64,000 nucleotides of DNA from Microbacterium sp. SLBN-146. Lineage in GTDB: Bacteria; Actinomycetota; Actinomycetes; Actinomycetales; Microbacteriaceae. The stretch lies in assembly GCF_006715145.1 (NCBI RefSeq), contig NZ_VFMR01000001.1:2480001-2544000 (forward strand). Reading direction: 5' to 3'. The position numbers and the translations under genes are program-made. This document shows, one piece after another, positions 34,105 through 42,899 of this stretch. Position 1 is the stretch's first letter. Each line of letters opens with the position of its first letter. The notes beneath the pieces were generated by a model. That model ran no database searches. It was not told the origin of the DNA and worked only from the letters and a program-made list of their open reading frames with translations.

Positions 34105-37100
34105 ATGATCTCCGGGGAGGAAGCGATGCTCGACGCGTTCCAGCACGCCGTCGTCGCCGCCGATCCGCAGTGGTCGGCCGTCGTCGTGGGTGCTCCCGGC
34201 AGCGGAAAGACGACGACTCTCGCGGCCCGCGTCCGCGCTCTCGTCGACCGGGGGATCGAACCCGACGGCGTCCTCGTGCTGACGCCGTCCCGTCAGACGG
34301 CGACGGCACTGCGCGACCGCCTCGCCCTGGCGGTCGGGCGAGCGACGTCGGGGCCGCTCGCCCGCTCCGTCGCATCATTCGCCTTCCAGATCGTCCGCGC
34401 CGCCACGGTGGCCCGCGGCGACGACCCGCCGCAGCTCTTGACGGGCGGAGACGAGGACCAGCTCGTCCATGATCTCCTCGACGGAGACGCCGAGGACGAA
34501 CGGTCCGGCACGTCGCGATGGCCTGAATGGCTGGGCCCCGATGTCCGCGGCAGCGCGGGGTTCCGCACCGAAGTGCGGGCGTTCATCGCGGAGTGCACTG
34601 CGCTGGGGGTCGACCCCGTCCGGCTCCGTGCGCTCGGCGAGCGGAGCGATCTTCCGGCCTGGGTCTCGCTCGCGTCGTTCCTGCGCGAATATCACGCTGT
34701 CCGCGCCGCCATGCGGGGATCCCATCGCGATGCGGCGGGGCTCGTGCGGGAGGCGGGGATGATCCTGCGCACCGCGCCGCCCGGCATCGAGGCCATCGAC
34801 CGCCTCGTCGCGATCCTGGTCGATGACGCGCAGGAATTGACCCTGGGCGGCGTCGAGCTGCTCGAGGCGGCGCATGCACGGGGCATCCCCGTCATCGCCT
34901 TCGGCGATCCGGACGTCGGCTCCGGTGCCTTTCGCGGCGCGACACCCGAGAACTTCGCGCGCCTGTGTGCGGCGCTCGGCGAGACAACGACGCTCGGCGC
35001 ACCCCACCGCGGCACGGCGTGGCAGACCGACGTCGTACGGCGCGTCGCCGAACGCATCGGCTCGTCCGGCATCGTCGCGCACCGCGCAGCCCCCGTGGGA
35101 GTCGAGCCCGATGGCTCTGTCCGCACGTGGATGCTGCGCTCCGCCGCCGAAGAGTACGACGCGATCGCTCGTCTCCTGCGGGAACGCCACGTGCACGACG
35201 GCGTCGCATGGGGCCGGTGCGCCGTGATCGCCCACGACACGCGTCAGCTGACCGCGCTGGAGGCGGAGCTGTCCGCACGCGAAGTGCCCGCACGTTCGGC
35301 GGGGCCGGGTCGCGCGTGGGGTGCGCATCGGGCCGTTCGGGATCTCGTGCGGCTCATCGACCTCGCGCTGCGCGAGGACTGGTCCTCCGACGACGTGTCG
35401 ACCGTGCTCCTCGGCGTCTACGGTCGTCTCGATGCGATCGAGCTCAGGCGACTCGTCTCGACCCTCCGGCACGCCGATCTGGCACTCGGCCGCACCACGC
35501 CGGGGCAGGATCTGCTGCTCTCGGCCTTCCGGACGCCGCTCGAGTTCGACCTCGTCGACACGCGGGAAGCACGCCGCGCGTCCCGCGTCGCCCAGATCGT
35601 CGCGACCCTGCGATCGGAGTTCGACCGGGGGGCGACCGCTCACGATCTCCTGTGGACGGCGTGGGATCGCGCGGGACTCGAACGAGCGTGGGCCGACCTC
35701 GCGCGCGGTCACGGTCCTCTCGCCGACCAGGCCAACCGGGATCTCGACGCCGTGGTGGGCGTGTTCCAGGCGGCGAAGCGATTCGTCGAGCGCTCCGTCG
35801 AGACGGATCCGCGGGCGTTCGTGCGAAGCGTCCTCGACAGTTCCGTCGCGGAGGATCGACTCGACGCCCCCGCGCACGACGAGAGCGTCCGCGTCCTGAC
35901 ACCCGCTGCCGCACTCGGACTCGAGTTCGACACGGTCGTGATCGCCGGAGTGCAGGAGGGCGTCTGGCCCAACACCCGCCTTCGCGGCAGCCTTCTCGAT
36001 ACGTGGCGGCTCGCGGACGCCGTGAATGGCGACGCGGCGACGCCCGCAGCTGCGCTCGATCGCCGCCGCAGTGCCATGCACGACGAGCTGCGCCTCTTCG
36101 CGCGAGCGCTGTCGCGCGCGCGCACGCTCGTCGTCGTGACCGCCGTCGATGACGACGACTCGGGTCCGAGCGTCCTGTTCGAATTCCTGCCGCCGCCCGA
36201 GCCGTACTCGGCTGAGCACCCGCTCTCGCTGCGCGGAACGGTAGCCCGCCACCGTCGGACGCTCACGTCATCCGCTTCCGCAGCGGCGGTCGCCCACGCG
36301 GCAGGGCAGCTCGCCGTGCTCGCCGACGCTGCCGTCCCCGGAGCCCATCCCCGCGAGTGGTACGGAGTGCCGCCACCCACGACGACCGGCCCGCTCCGCG
36401 ACCTCGCCCGCGAAGACGTCCGTGTGTCACCGTCGCGCCTGCACGCGCTCGAGGAGTGTCAGCTCGACTGGGTGATCGGCGACCTCGGTGGTGATCCGGG
36501 TGGCGCCACGGCGGGACTCGGCACGATCATCCACGCCGCGCTCGAGCACGCGACGGGAACGGATGAAGCGAGCCTGTGGCACGAAGTCGAGACCCGGTGG
36601 GGTGATCTGTCGTTCGAGGCGGAGTGGCGCGCTCGCGCGGAACTCACGCGAGCGCGTGACCTCGTCCGGCGGCTGCATCTGTACCTCCGCCGCTTCGAGG
36701 ATGCCGGTGGTGCGCTCATCGGCGCCGAACCGCACTTCGAAGTCGCGATCCCGCTGGACGACGCCGAGATGTACGAACACGGGGCGATCCTGTCGGGCTA
36801 CATCGACCGCGTCGAGCTCACGCCAGAGGGAACCGTCGTCATCGTCGACCTCAAGACCGGCAAGCGTGAACCGCAGACCGACGCCAAGGTCGCCGACAAC
36901 CCGCAACTGGCCGCTTACCAGCTCGCGTACGAGACGGGCGCGATCCCCGCTGTCGAGGGCGCCGATCCCGGAGGGGCGAAGCTCCTCGTGCTGCGACCGA
37001 CCGCGACGGGAAAGGACTACGTCACTCCGACGCAGGCACCCTTCGACGAAGAGACGCGCGCAGCGTTCCTCGCCCGGGTCCGCACCGCCGTCACCGCCAT

Positions 37101-37203
37101 GCGCGGTACGTCCTTCGCCGCGCCCTATGAAGAGCACTGCCGCGACGAGTTCTCGTACGGTCTGTGCCGCATCCACACCATCGGGGCGGTGAGCGCGTCG
37201 TGA
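34105..37203 (+). CDS. adnA: AdnA-like helicase-nuclease subunit
   Basis: A 1032-residue UvrD-like motor with a C-terminal RecB-type nuclease, one half of the AdnAB double-strand-break resection machine. Walker A GAPGSGKTT is at 29-37. The Walker B region is VDDAQELTLG, not the DExQD of active motors, as expected for the weaker subunit. Nuclease motifs are GLGTIIHAALEHAT, then VIVDLKTGKRE and QLAAYQLAYE. Cysteines in LEECQLDW and in HCRDEFSYGLC near the end recall the Fe-S staple of AddB-type nucleases. ATG 34105 follows a -10 box by 7 nt; ATG 34126 with GGGGAGG is an alternative. It overlaps adnB by GTGA. Confidence 0.88.
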   Translation: MISGEEAMLDAFQHAVVAADPQWSAVVVGAPGSGKTTTLAARVRALVDRGIEPDGVLVLTPSRQTATALRDRLALAVGRATSGPLARSVASFAFQIVRAATVARGDDPPQLLTGGDEDQLVHDLLDGDAEDERSGTSRWPEWLGPDVRGSAGFRTEVRAFIAECTALGVDPVRLRALGERSDLPAWVSLASFLREYHAVRAAMRGSHRDAAGLVREAGMILRTAPPGIEAIDRLVAILVDDAQELTLGGVELLEAAHARGIPVIAFGDPDVGSGAFRGATPENFARLCAALGETTTLGAPHRGTAWQTDVVRRVAERIGSSGIVAHRAAPVGVEPDGSVRTWMLRSAAEEYDAIARLLRERHVHDGVAWGRCAVIAHDTRQLTALEAELSAREVPARSAGPGRAWGAHRAVRDLVRLIDLALREDWSSDDVSTVLLGVYGRLDAIELRRLVSTLRHADLALGRTTPGQDLLLSAFRTPLEFDLVDTREARRASRVAQIVATLRSEFDRGATAHDLLWTAWDRAGLERAWADLARGHGPLADQANRDLDAVVGVFQAAKRFVERSVETDPRAFVRSVLDSSVAEDRLDAPAHDESVRVLTPAAALGLEFDTVVIAGVQEGVWPNTRLRGSLLDTWRLADAVNGDAATPAAALDRRRSAMHDELRLFARALSRARTLVVVTAVDDDDSGPSVLFEFLPPPEPYSAEHPLSLRGTVARHRRTLTSSASAAAVAHAAGQLAVLADAAVPGAHPREWYGVPPPTTTGPLRDLAREDVRVSPSRLHALEECQLDWVIGDLGGDPGGATAGLGTIIHAALEHATGTDEASLWHEVETRWGDLSFEAEWRARAELTRARDLVRRLHLYLRRFEDAGGALIGAEPHFEVAIPLDDAEMYEHGAILSGYIDRVELTPEGTVVIVDLKTGKREPQTDAKVADNPQLAAYQLAYETGAIPAVEGADPGGAKLLVLRPTATGKDYVTPTQAPFDEETRAAFLARVRTAVTAMRGTSFAAPYEEHCRDEFSYGLCRIHTIGAVSAS

Positions 37204-40200
37204 CGGGCGGGCAGGCCCCCGTGCTGTCGGCGCGGGTCATCTCGGCGGCGCTCGGTCAGTTCCCTCCGACCGACGAGCAGGCCGCCGTCATCGAGGCGCC
37301 GCTCACGCCGGCTCTCGTCATCGCGGGAGCAGGGAGCGGGAAGACCGAGACGATGGCGGGCCGTGTCGTCTGGCTCGTTGCCAACCGTCTCGTCGAGCGG
37401 GATGAAGTGCTCGGCCTGACCTTTACGCGCAAAGCGGCAGGCGAACTCGCAGAACGCATTCAGCGCCGACTCGGGAGGCTCGCTGAGTTCGAGCGGCGTG
37501 GACTTCTCGAACACTTGCCGCGCCTCTACGACGAGGGGCGACTCTCGGTGTTCGCCGACCTCGAGCGGATGACTGAGGGGCCAGGCGCCTTGCGGGCACG
37601 AACGTCCGCGATGGACGCGCTCGCACATGACTGTGGAGCGGTGGCCCAGGATGCCGCGGGCGATGCCCTCCTCGACCGCCCCACCGTCGCGACGTACAAC
37701 AGCTTCGCCGACCAGATCGTGCGGGAACACGCCGTCCGCGTCGGGCGCGACGCCGAGGCAGCGGTCATGTCGGAGTCGGCGGCGTGGCTTCTCATGCGGC
37801 GCGTCGTCTTCGCCTCCGACGACCCGCGCCTGGAGACACGCACGGAAGCCGTGAGATCGATCGTCGACGCCGCGTTGCGGATCGCGCGCGATGCTGTCGA
37901 CAACCTCGTGGGTCTCGACGAGCTGGCGGAGTTCCCCGAACACTTCCGCACGGTGCTCGATCGTCCGTCGGAGCGAAAGGGCACGGTCGTCTACGCCGAC
38001 GTCGTCGAGGCCGAGTACAAGGTCGGCGCGCTGTCGATGCTCAGCGATCTCGCGCGCACGTACGCGGCGGAGAAGAAGCGGCTCGGCGTGATCGACTTCT
38101 CCGACCAGGTCGCCGGCGCCCTCGACGTCGTCGCGAGCCACGACGCTGTGGCCGCCGAGATCCGCGAGCGCTATCGCGTCGTGCTGCTCGACGAGTATCA
38201 GGACACGTCGGTCGTGCAGACGGATCTGCTCGCGTCGCTGTTCGCCGGCACCGCGGTCATGGCGGTCGGGGATCCGCACCAGGCCATCTACGGCTGGCGG
38301 GGCGCGAGCGCCGGCAATCTCGGGGGATTCGCGAGCGCGTTCTCGGGTGACGCGCACTGCGCGCGCTACTCGCTCATGACGAGTTGGCGCAACAGCGCGC
38401 GCGTGCTCGCCGCGGCGAACGCCGTACTGCAACCCCTCGCCGCCGAGGCCGCGGTCGCCGTCGACGAGCTCCAGCCGCGCCCAGGTGCGCCCATGGGCGA
38501 TGTCCGGCTCGCCTTCGAGAGCGACATCGACGCCGAAGCGGGCCGCGTGGCCGAGTGGTTCGCCGCCGTCCGCTCCGAGCGACGCGCCGTCGGTGCGGCG
38601 ACGACCGGGGCCATCCTCTTCCGCAGCAAGAAGCACATGGTGCGCTTCGGCGACGCCCTGGCCGCGCGTGGCATCCCGCACCGGATCCTCGGACTCGGCG
38701 GACTCCTGTCGACCCCCGAAGTCGTCGACGTCGTCAGTGCGCTCCGTGTCATCAGCGATCCCAGCGCGGGTTCGGCCCTCATCAGGCTCCTCGCCGGGCC
38801 GCGCTGGCAGATCGGGCTTCCCGATCTGCGCGAACTCGCCTCACTCGCGAGACGCCTCGCGCGGCACGATGCCGCCCTGCAGCCGTTGTCTCCGGACATC
38901 CTCGAGCGTCTGCGCTCGAGTGCGGGATCCGATGACGGCTCGCTCGTCGACGCACTCGACTTCGTACTCCGGCATCGCCCCGATCATGGCTGGCTGGCGG
39001 GATTCACTCCGGCCGCACGGGAGAGGCTCCGCGAGGCTGCAGCGGTCTTCGCGGGTCTTCGGCAGGCGGTCGGGATGCCCGTGCCCGACCTCGTGCGGCT
39101 GATCGAGCTCGAGCTGCGGCTCGATGTCGAGCTCGCGGCCAACGAGACCAGAGGTCCGGCGCGGATCGCGTCGGCGCAGCTGCGTGCTTTCGTCGACGAG
39201 CTTCACGCGTTCCTCGCCGCCGATGAGACCGGCTCGCTGTCGGGTCTTCTCGCGTGGCTCGATCGCGCGGAGCAACTCGACGAGTTCGCGCCGCGGACGG
39301 AGCCGCCCGAAGACGACGTCGTCCAGCTGCTCACGATCCACGGTTCGAAAGGGCTCGAGTGGGATGCCGTGGCCGTGGTGCGCCTCGTGAAGGACGAACT
39401 GCCGAGTGCGCCGCGCGACACCAAGGGGTGGTTGGGCTTCGGCATCCTTCCGTATTCGTTCCGCGGCGACGCGCGCTGGCTCCCGGAGTTCGCATGGCGG
39501 GGTGCGCAGACGCAGCAGGATCTCAAGGCGGCTCTCGAGGGCTTCGTCGCCGCCAACCGCGCACGCCAGCTGGAAGAGGATCGCCGACTCGCGTACGTCG
39601 CCGTGACCCGCGCCCGCGATCATCTTCTTCTGACCGGATCACCGTGGTCGGGGGCCAAGCGACCACGCGAGTGCAGCGTGTTCTTCACCGAGATCGCCGA
39701 CGCCCTCGGAGTGGAGAGACCCGTCGTCGCCGCGGGCGAGAATCCCTACGACGGTGAGAGGCGACTTCTGCATTGGCCTCTCGACCCGCTGGGTGCGCGG
39801 CGCAGGCGCGTCGAAGAGGCGGCACGCCTCGTCGCGACCGCGCTGGAATCGCCGCTGCCCGCGCCCGACCACGACGCCGCACTTCTTCTGGCGGAGCGTG
39901 AGGCTCGTCGAGCGCCCGCAACACTCGAAGCGCCGACCCGTATCGCGGCATCCCGCTATAAGGACTTCGTCGCCGATCACGAGCGGACGATGGCGCGCAT
40001 CGCACGCCCCCTTCCCGAGCGCCCCTTCCGGGAGACCCGGCTGGGGACCCTCTTCCACGCGTGGGTCGAGAACCGCTCGGGCCGCACGGGTCTCGGCGGA
40101 TCGATCGACGATGCCCTCTGGGAGATCGACGACGCGTCGAGCGAGCAGGCCGCGGGGACGGGCGATGCCGTCGCTCTGGCGACCTTGCAGGCGACGTTCC

Positions 40201-40517
40201 TCGCCTCGGAGTGGGCCGCGCTCCAGCCTCTCGAGGTCGAGACGGAGATCGACTTCACCGAGACGGGGTTCGACGGACGCCCGCACGTCGTCATCTGCAA
40301 GCTCGATGCCGTGTATCGCCGCGAGGATCGCGGAGGGCGTATCGAGATCGTCGACTGGAAGACGGGTGCCGCGCCACGCACGCCGCAGGAGAAGACCGAC
40401 AGGATGCTCCAGCTCGAGCTCTATCGGCGGGCTTATCACGCGAAGCACGGCGTCCCGCTCGAAGAGATCGACGTCGCGTTGTACTACGTGGCCGAGGATC
40501 TTGTTCTTCGGGCGTGA
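37200..40517 (+). CDS. adnB: AdnB-like helicase-nuclease subunit
   Basis: 1105 residues. A complete superfamily 1A motor: PTDEQAAVIEA (Q motif), AGAGSGKTETM, GLTFTRKAAGELAERI, VVLLDEYQDTSVVQ, AVGDPHQAIYGWRGA, SWRNSARVL, LLTIHGSKGLEWDAV and AYVAVTRARDHLLL. The C-terminal nuclease shows LGTLFHAWVE, EIVDWKTG and LQLELYRRAY. This is the lead ATPase of AdnAB, which unwinds and degrades DNA ends for recombination. GTG 37200 overlaps the adnA stop (GTGA), giving coupled, equimolar synthesis. The length matches mycobacterial AdnB. Confidence 0.92.
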   Translation: MTGGQAPVLSARVISAALGQFPPTDEQAAVIEAPLTPALVIAGAGSGKTETMAGRVVWLVANRLVERDEVLGLTFTRKAAGELAERIQRRLGRLAEFERRGLLEHLPRLYDEGRLSVFADLERMTEGPGALRARTSAMDALAHDCGAVAQDAAGDALLDRPTVATYNSFADQIVREHAVRVGRDAEAAVMSESAAWLLMRRVVFASDDPRLETRTEAVRSIVDAALRIARDAVDNLVGLDELAEFPEHFRTVLDRPSERKGTVVYADVVEAEYKVGALSMLSDLARTYAAEKKRLGVIDFSDQVAGALDVVASHDAVAAEIRERYRVVLLDEYQDTSVVQTDLLASLFAGTAVMAVGDPHQAIYGWRGASAGNLGGFASAFSGDAHCARYSLMTSWRNSARVLAAANAVLQPLAAEAAVAVDELQPRPGAPMGDVRLAFESDIDAEAGRVAEWFAAVRSERRAVGAATTGAILFRSKKHMVRFGDALAARGIPHRILGLGGLLSTPEVVDVVSALRVISDPSAGSALIRLLAGPRWQIGLPDLRELASLARRLARHDAALQPLSPDILERLRSSAGSDDGSLVDALDFVLRHRPDHGWLAGFTPAARERLREAAAVFAGLRQAVGMPVPDLVRLIELELRLDVELAANETRGPARIASAQLRAFVDELHAFLAADETGSLSGLLAWLDRAEQLDEFAPRTEPPEDDVVQLLTIHGSKGLEWDAVAVVRLVKDELPSAPRDTKGWLGFGILPYSFRGDARWLPEFAWRGAQTQQDLKAALEGFVAANRARQLEEDRRLAYVAVTRARDHLLLTGSPWSGAKRPRECSVFFTEIADALGVERPVVAAGENPYDGERRLLHWPLDPLGARRRRVEEAARLVATALESPLPAPDHDAALLLAEREARRAPATLEAPTRIAASRYKDFVADHERTMARIARPLPERPFRETRLGTLFHAWVENRSGRTGLGGSIDDALWEIDDASSEQAAGTGDAVALATLQATFLASEWAALQPLEVETEIDFTETGFDGRPHVVICKLDAVYRREDRGGRIEIVDWKTGAAPRTPQEKTDRMLQLELYRRAYHAKHGVPLEEIDVALYYVAEDLVLRA

Positions 40518-40579
40518 CCGTCCGTTCGAGCGCTCACCCGGCGAACCACCCGAACCATCGGAAGGACGGGCGGCACCTC

Positions 40580-41890
40580 TCAGTCAGTCAACCAGCGCCG
40601 GAGTGCCGCGTCTGACGCCCGCTCGGCGTCCACGACAGGGTCGTCCCGGTCAGTGTGCGCATCGGCGGAAGTTGCGGAACCGGCACGTGCGTCGTCGCGA
40701 TGGGAGCGGCGGGGTGACCGCTCTCGTGCGGCGGGAAGGTCGATCGGCGCGGTCGACAGATCGTCGTGCGCGGCCGGGTCGGCGCTTGTCGGCTCGTCGC
40801 CGGACGCCGCCTCGAGCCGGTCCTCCTGATCGGCGAGCCAGAGCGACAGCTCCTCGGGGTCGTACGCATCCGTCTGCATCGAGGTGTCGACGCTCGACGG
40901 GGTGGACTCCGGAATGCGTTCGAGGAGAGCAAGCGCATCCTCGACGTCGAGCGCCGCGTCGGCCACGATGTCCTCCCCGCCGACGCTCGCGGAGAGCGAC
41001 GTGAGGAGGCCGACGGCGTCGTCGACGACGTCCTGCCTGCCCGACTCGTGCCCGTGGATCAGCCACTTCGCGAACTCGAGCTCGGCATACATGCGGGCGC
41101 GCGCGCGGGCGTGGGGATCCGGGGCGCGGTCGCTGTGGGCGATGTAGGCGGCGTAGACGTCGTCGGCGGCGTCAGGAGCCGACGCGAGCCATTGCAGATC
41201 GCTCGCGGGATCGCCGACCGAGAGCCCGTGCCATTCGAGGAGCCCGGTGACCTGCGGGACGTCGTCGATGTCCTCGAAGAGGAAGGATGCCGCGCCGGCG
41301 CCGCCGAGAACGACGGCCGATTCGAACCGCCAAAGCTCGGCTGTCGCAAGAGCTCGCTGCCATCTGTCGACGAGGGGTTCGGGGAGGGCGCCGGTGGCTG
41401 AGGCGCGATCGATGAGTCTCTCGACGTCGTCGCGGACCTGAGCGGGCGTGCGAACGGGGAGCCCTTCGGTCCGGACGACGGAGAGCGGGAGTCCATGGAG
41501 AGCCGCGAGCGCTGCGCCGAGCGACGTCGCCGCGCCGCGACCGGCCGGCAGGTGCGCGGGGTCGACGCGATAACCCGGGAGGAAGTCGACGACGACGGCC
41601 TGTGCGCCATCGAGACCCGTCTCACCGAGCAGCTCCGGGGCGCGGAAGGGCAGCAGGACGCGGACGCCGGGTGTCAAAGCTCGAAGCGCGCGGACTTCTG
41701 CAGCGAGCTCGGGTGCGGCATCCGCTTCGACGGGTACGCGCACGACGACACGCCGGCCGTCGTCGAGATGGGCCACGGCCGAGTCGTAGCGACCTGTCGC
41801 GCGTTCCGTGAGCGCACCGACCCCCACGACGCCGACCCGGGGCAGAGCCGACGTCACGGACGCGGCTAAAGTGAGGGGTGAGCGTGCCAT
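40580..41890 (-). CDS. Aminoglycoside-phosphotransferase-fold protein with degenerate catalytic loop
   Basis: 436 residues. Residues ~25-290 follow the APH/MPH kinase-like fold: a YDSAVAHLDDGRRVVVRVPV N-lobe, LGAALAALHGLPL, and LLEWHGLSVGDPASDLQWLA. The catalytic loop, normally HxDxxxxN, reads VVLGGAGAASFLFED at ~193-207, without the His, Asp or Asn. The following metal-binding Asp is Glu (LLEWHG). It may therefore be inactive as a kinase. A ~130-residue acidic tail follows. ATG 41890 has TACCCT 6 nt upstream. It lies between adnB and nudC; function unknown. Confidence 0.7.
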   Translation of the reverse strand: MARSPLTLAASVTSALPRVGVVGVGALTERATGRYDSAVAHLDDGRRVVVRVPVEADAAPELAAEVRALRALTPGVRVLLPFRAPELLGETGLDGAQAVVVDFLPGYRVDPAHLPAGRGAATSLGAALAALHGLPLSVVRTEGLPVRTPAQVRDDVERLIDRASATGALPEPLVDRWQRALATAELWRFESAVVLGGAGAASFLFEDIDDVPQVTGLLEWHGLSVGDPASDLQWLASAPDAADDVYAAYIAHSDRAPDPHARARARMYAELEFAKWLIHGHESGRQDVVDDAVGLLTSLSASVGGEDIVADAALDVEDALALLERIPESTPSSVDTSMQTDAYDPEELSLWLADQEDRLEAASGDEPTSADPAAHDDLSTAPIDLPAARERSPRRSHRDDARAGSATSADAHTDRDDPVVDAERASDAALRRWLTD

Positions 41891-41896
41891 GTGCCC

Positions 41897-41902
41897 AGGG
41901 TA
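41897..41902 (-). promoter_or_regulatory. -10 box TACCCT of the APH-fold gene (leaderless type)
   Basis: On the minus strand TACCCT, then GGGCAC (6 nt), then ATG at 41890. Confidence 0.55.
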
Positions 41903-41996
41903 GGTCGGGTGCGCGAGCGCGACCCGACGCCACGCCCGGCGAAGGTCACGGCGATGCGCGCGGCTGATCGAGCTGGTCGCGGCAGAAGGGTCCTTC

Positions 41997-42899
41997 ATGA
42001 CGTTGTCCGACACCGCGAGCGGGGGACCGGCGAACTTCGACCGCGCCGCCGAGGAGCGGACCACGACGGATCTGACCGAGGCTCGCACCGACGCATCCGT
42101 CCGTGTCCTGGTGGTCGCGGGCGATGCGGCGCCGCTCTCGGCTCCCGACCGCCTGCTCTGGGTACCGCCGAGTGATGTTCCCGACGACGCGACCTGGGCT
42201 TTCCTCGGACGATCAGGCGAGGGGGAGCGACTTCTTCTCGCGGCGCTCCCCGCGGCGGAGTCCGATGTGTTCCCCGCCCCCGCGGGATGGGCTTCGCTGC
42301 GCACCGCGGCGCCCGCACTCTCATCGGAGGAGGCCGGTGCCTTCGTCGCAGGGCTCAGCCTTTCGCGCTGGCTCCTCGATTCGCCGTTCTGCGCGGCGTG
42401 CGGGACGCGGTGCGACATCCGCGATGCGGGGTGGTCCCGTCGCTGTCCGGCGTGCGGACGCCAGCACTTCCCGCGTACCGACCCCGCTGTCATCGTGGCG
42501 ATCACGAGCGCGGCGGACCCCGACGCGCTCCTGCTCGGATCGAACGTGCTGTGGGGACCGGACCGCTTCTCATGCTTCGCGGGATTCGCCGAGGCGGGCG
42601 AGTCTCTCGAGAGCGCCGTGCATCGCGAAGTGCTCGAGGAGTCGGGCGTCGCCGTCACGGATGTCCGCTACCGAGGGTCGCAAGCGTGGCCGTTCCCGCG
42701 CTCTCTCATGGTGGGTTTTCTCGCGACGGCCGTGGATGACGCGGCGGCCCGCGCCGATGGCGAGGAGATCGCGACGCTCCGTTGGTTCTCCCGCGCCGAG
42801 ATCGGGGCGGGGCTCGCGGGAGAGTCGGCGCTGCGGCTTCCCGGGCCGGCATCCATCTCCCATCGGCTCATCTCGGACTGGTACGCGGGGAACGCATGA
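41997..42899 (+). CDS. nudC: NAD+ diphosphatase / NAD-cap decapping Nudix hydrolase
   Basis: 300 residues. A zinc ribbon (C132, C135, C150, C153; FCAACG and RCPACG) is followed by a Nudix domain with the full Nudix box from G196 (GFAEAGESLESAVHREVLEESGV, residues 196-218). The NudC signature SQAWPFPRS at 228-236 confirms specificity for NAD(H) pyrophosphate, by family also NAD-capped RNA. ATG 41997 has AGAAGGG upstream. The uvrD2 start overlaps its stop by ATGA. The nudC-uvrD2 pair is conserved in mycobacteria. Confidence 0.94.
   Translation: MTLSDTASGGPANFDRAAEERTTTDLTEARTDASVRVLVVAGDAAPLSAPDRLLWVPPSDVPDDATWAFLGRSGEGERLLLAALPAAESDVFPAPAGWASLRTAAPALSSEEAGAFVAGLSLSRWLLDSPFCAACGTRCDIRDAGWSRRCPACGRQHFPRTDPAVIVAITSAADPDALLLGSNVLWGPDRFSCFAGFAEAGESLESAVHREVLEESGVAVTDVRYRGSQAWPFPRSLMVGFLATAVDDAAARADGEEIATLRWFSRAEIGAGLAGESALRLPGPASISHRLISDWYAGNA

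Noticed and set aside
34375..36252. Antisense open frame of 625 codons over adnA
   Set aside because: Shadow frame; no recognisable domain.
41891..42658. N-terminal extension of the APH-fold gene
   Set aside because: It is antisense to nudC, and a -10 box lies 6 nt before the ATG at 41890.
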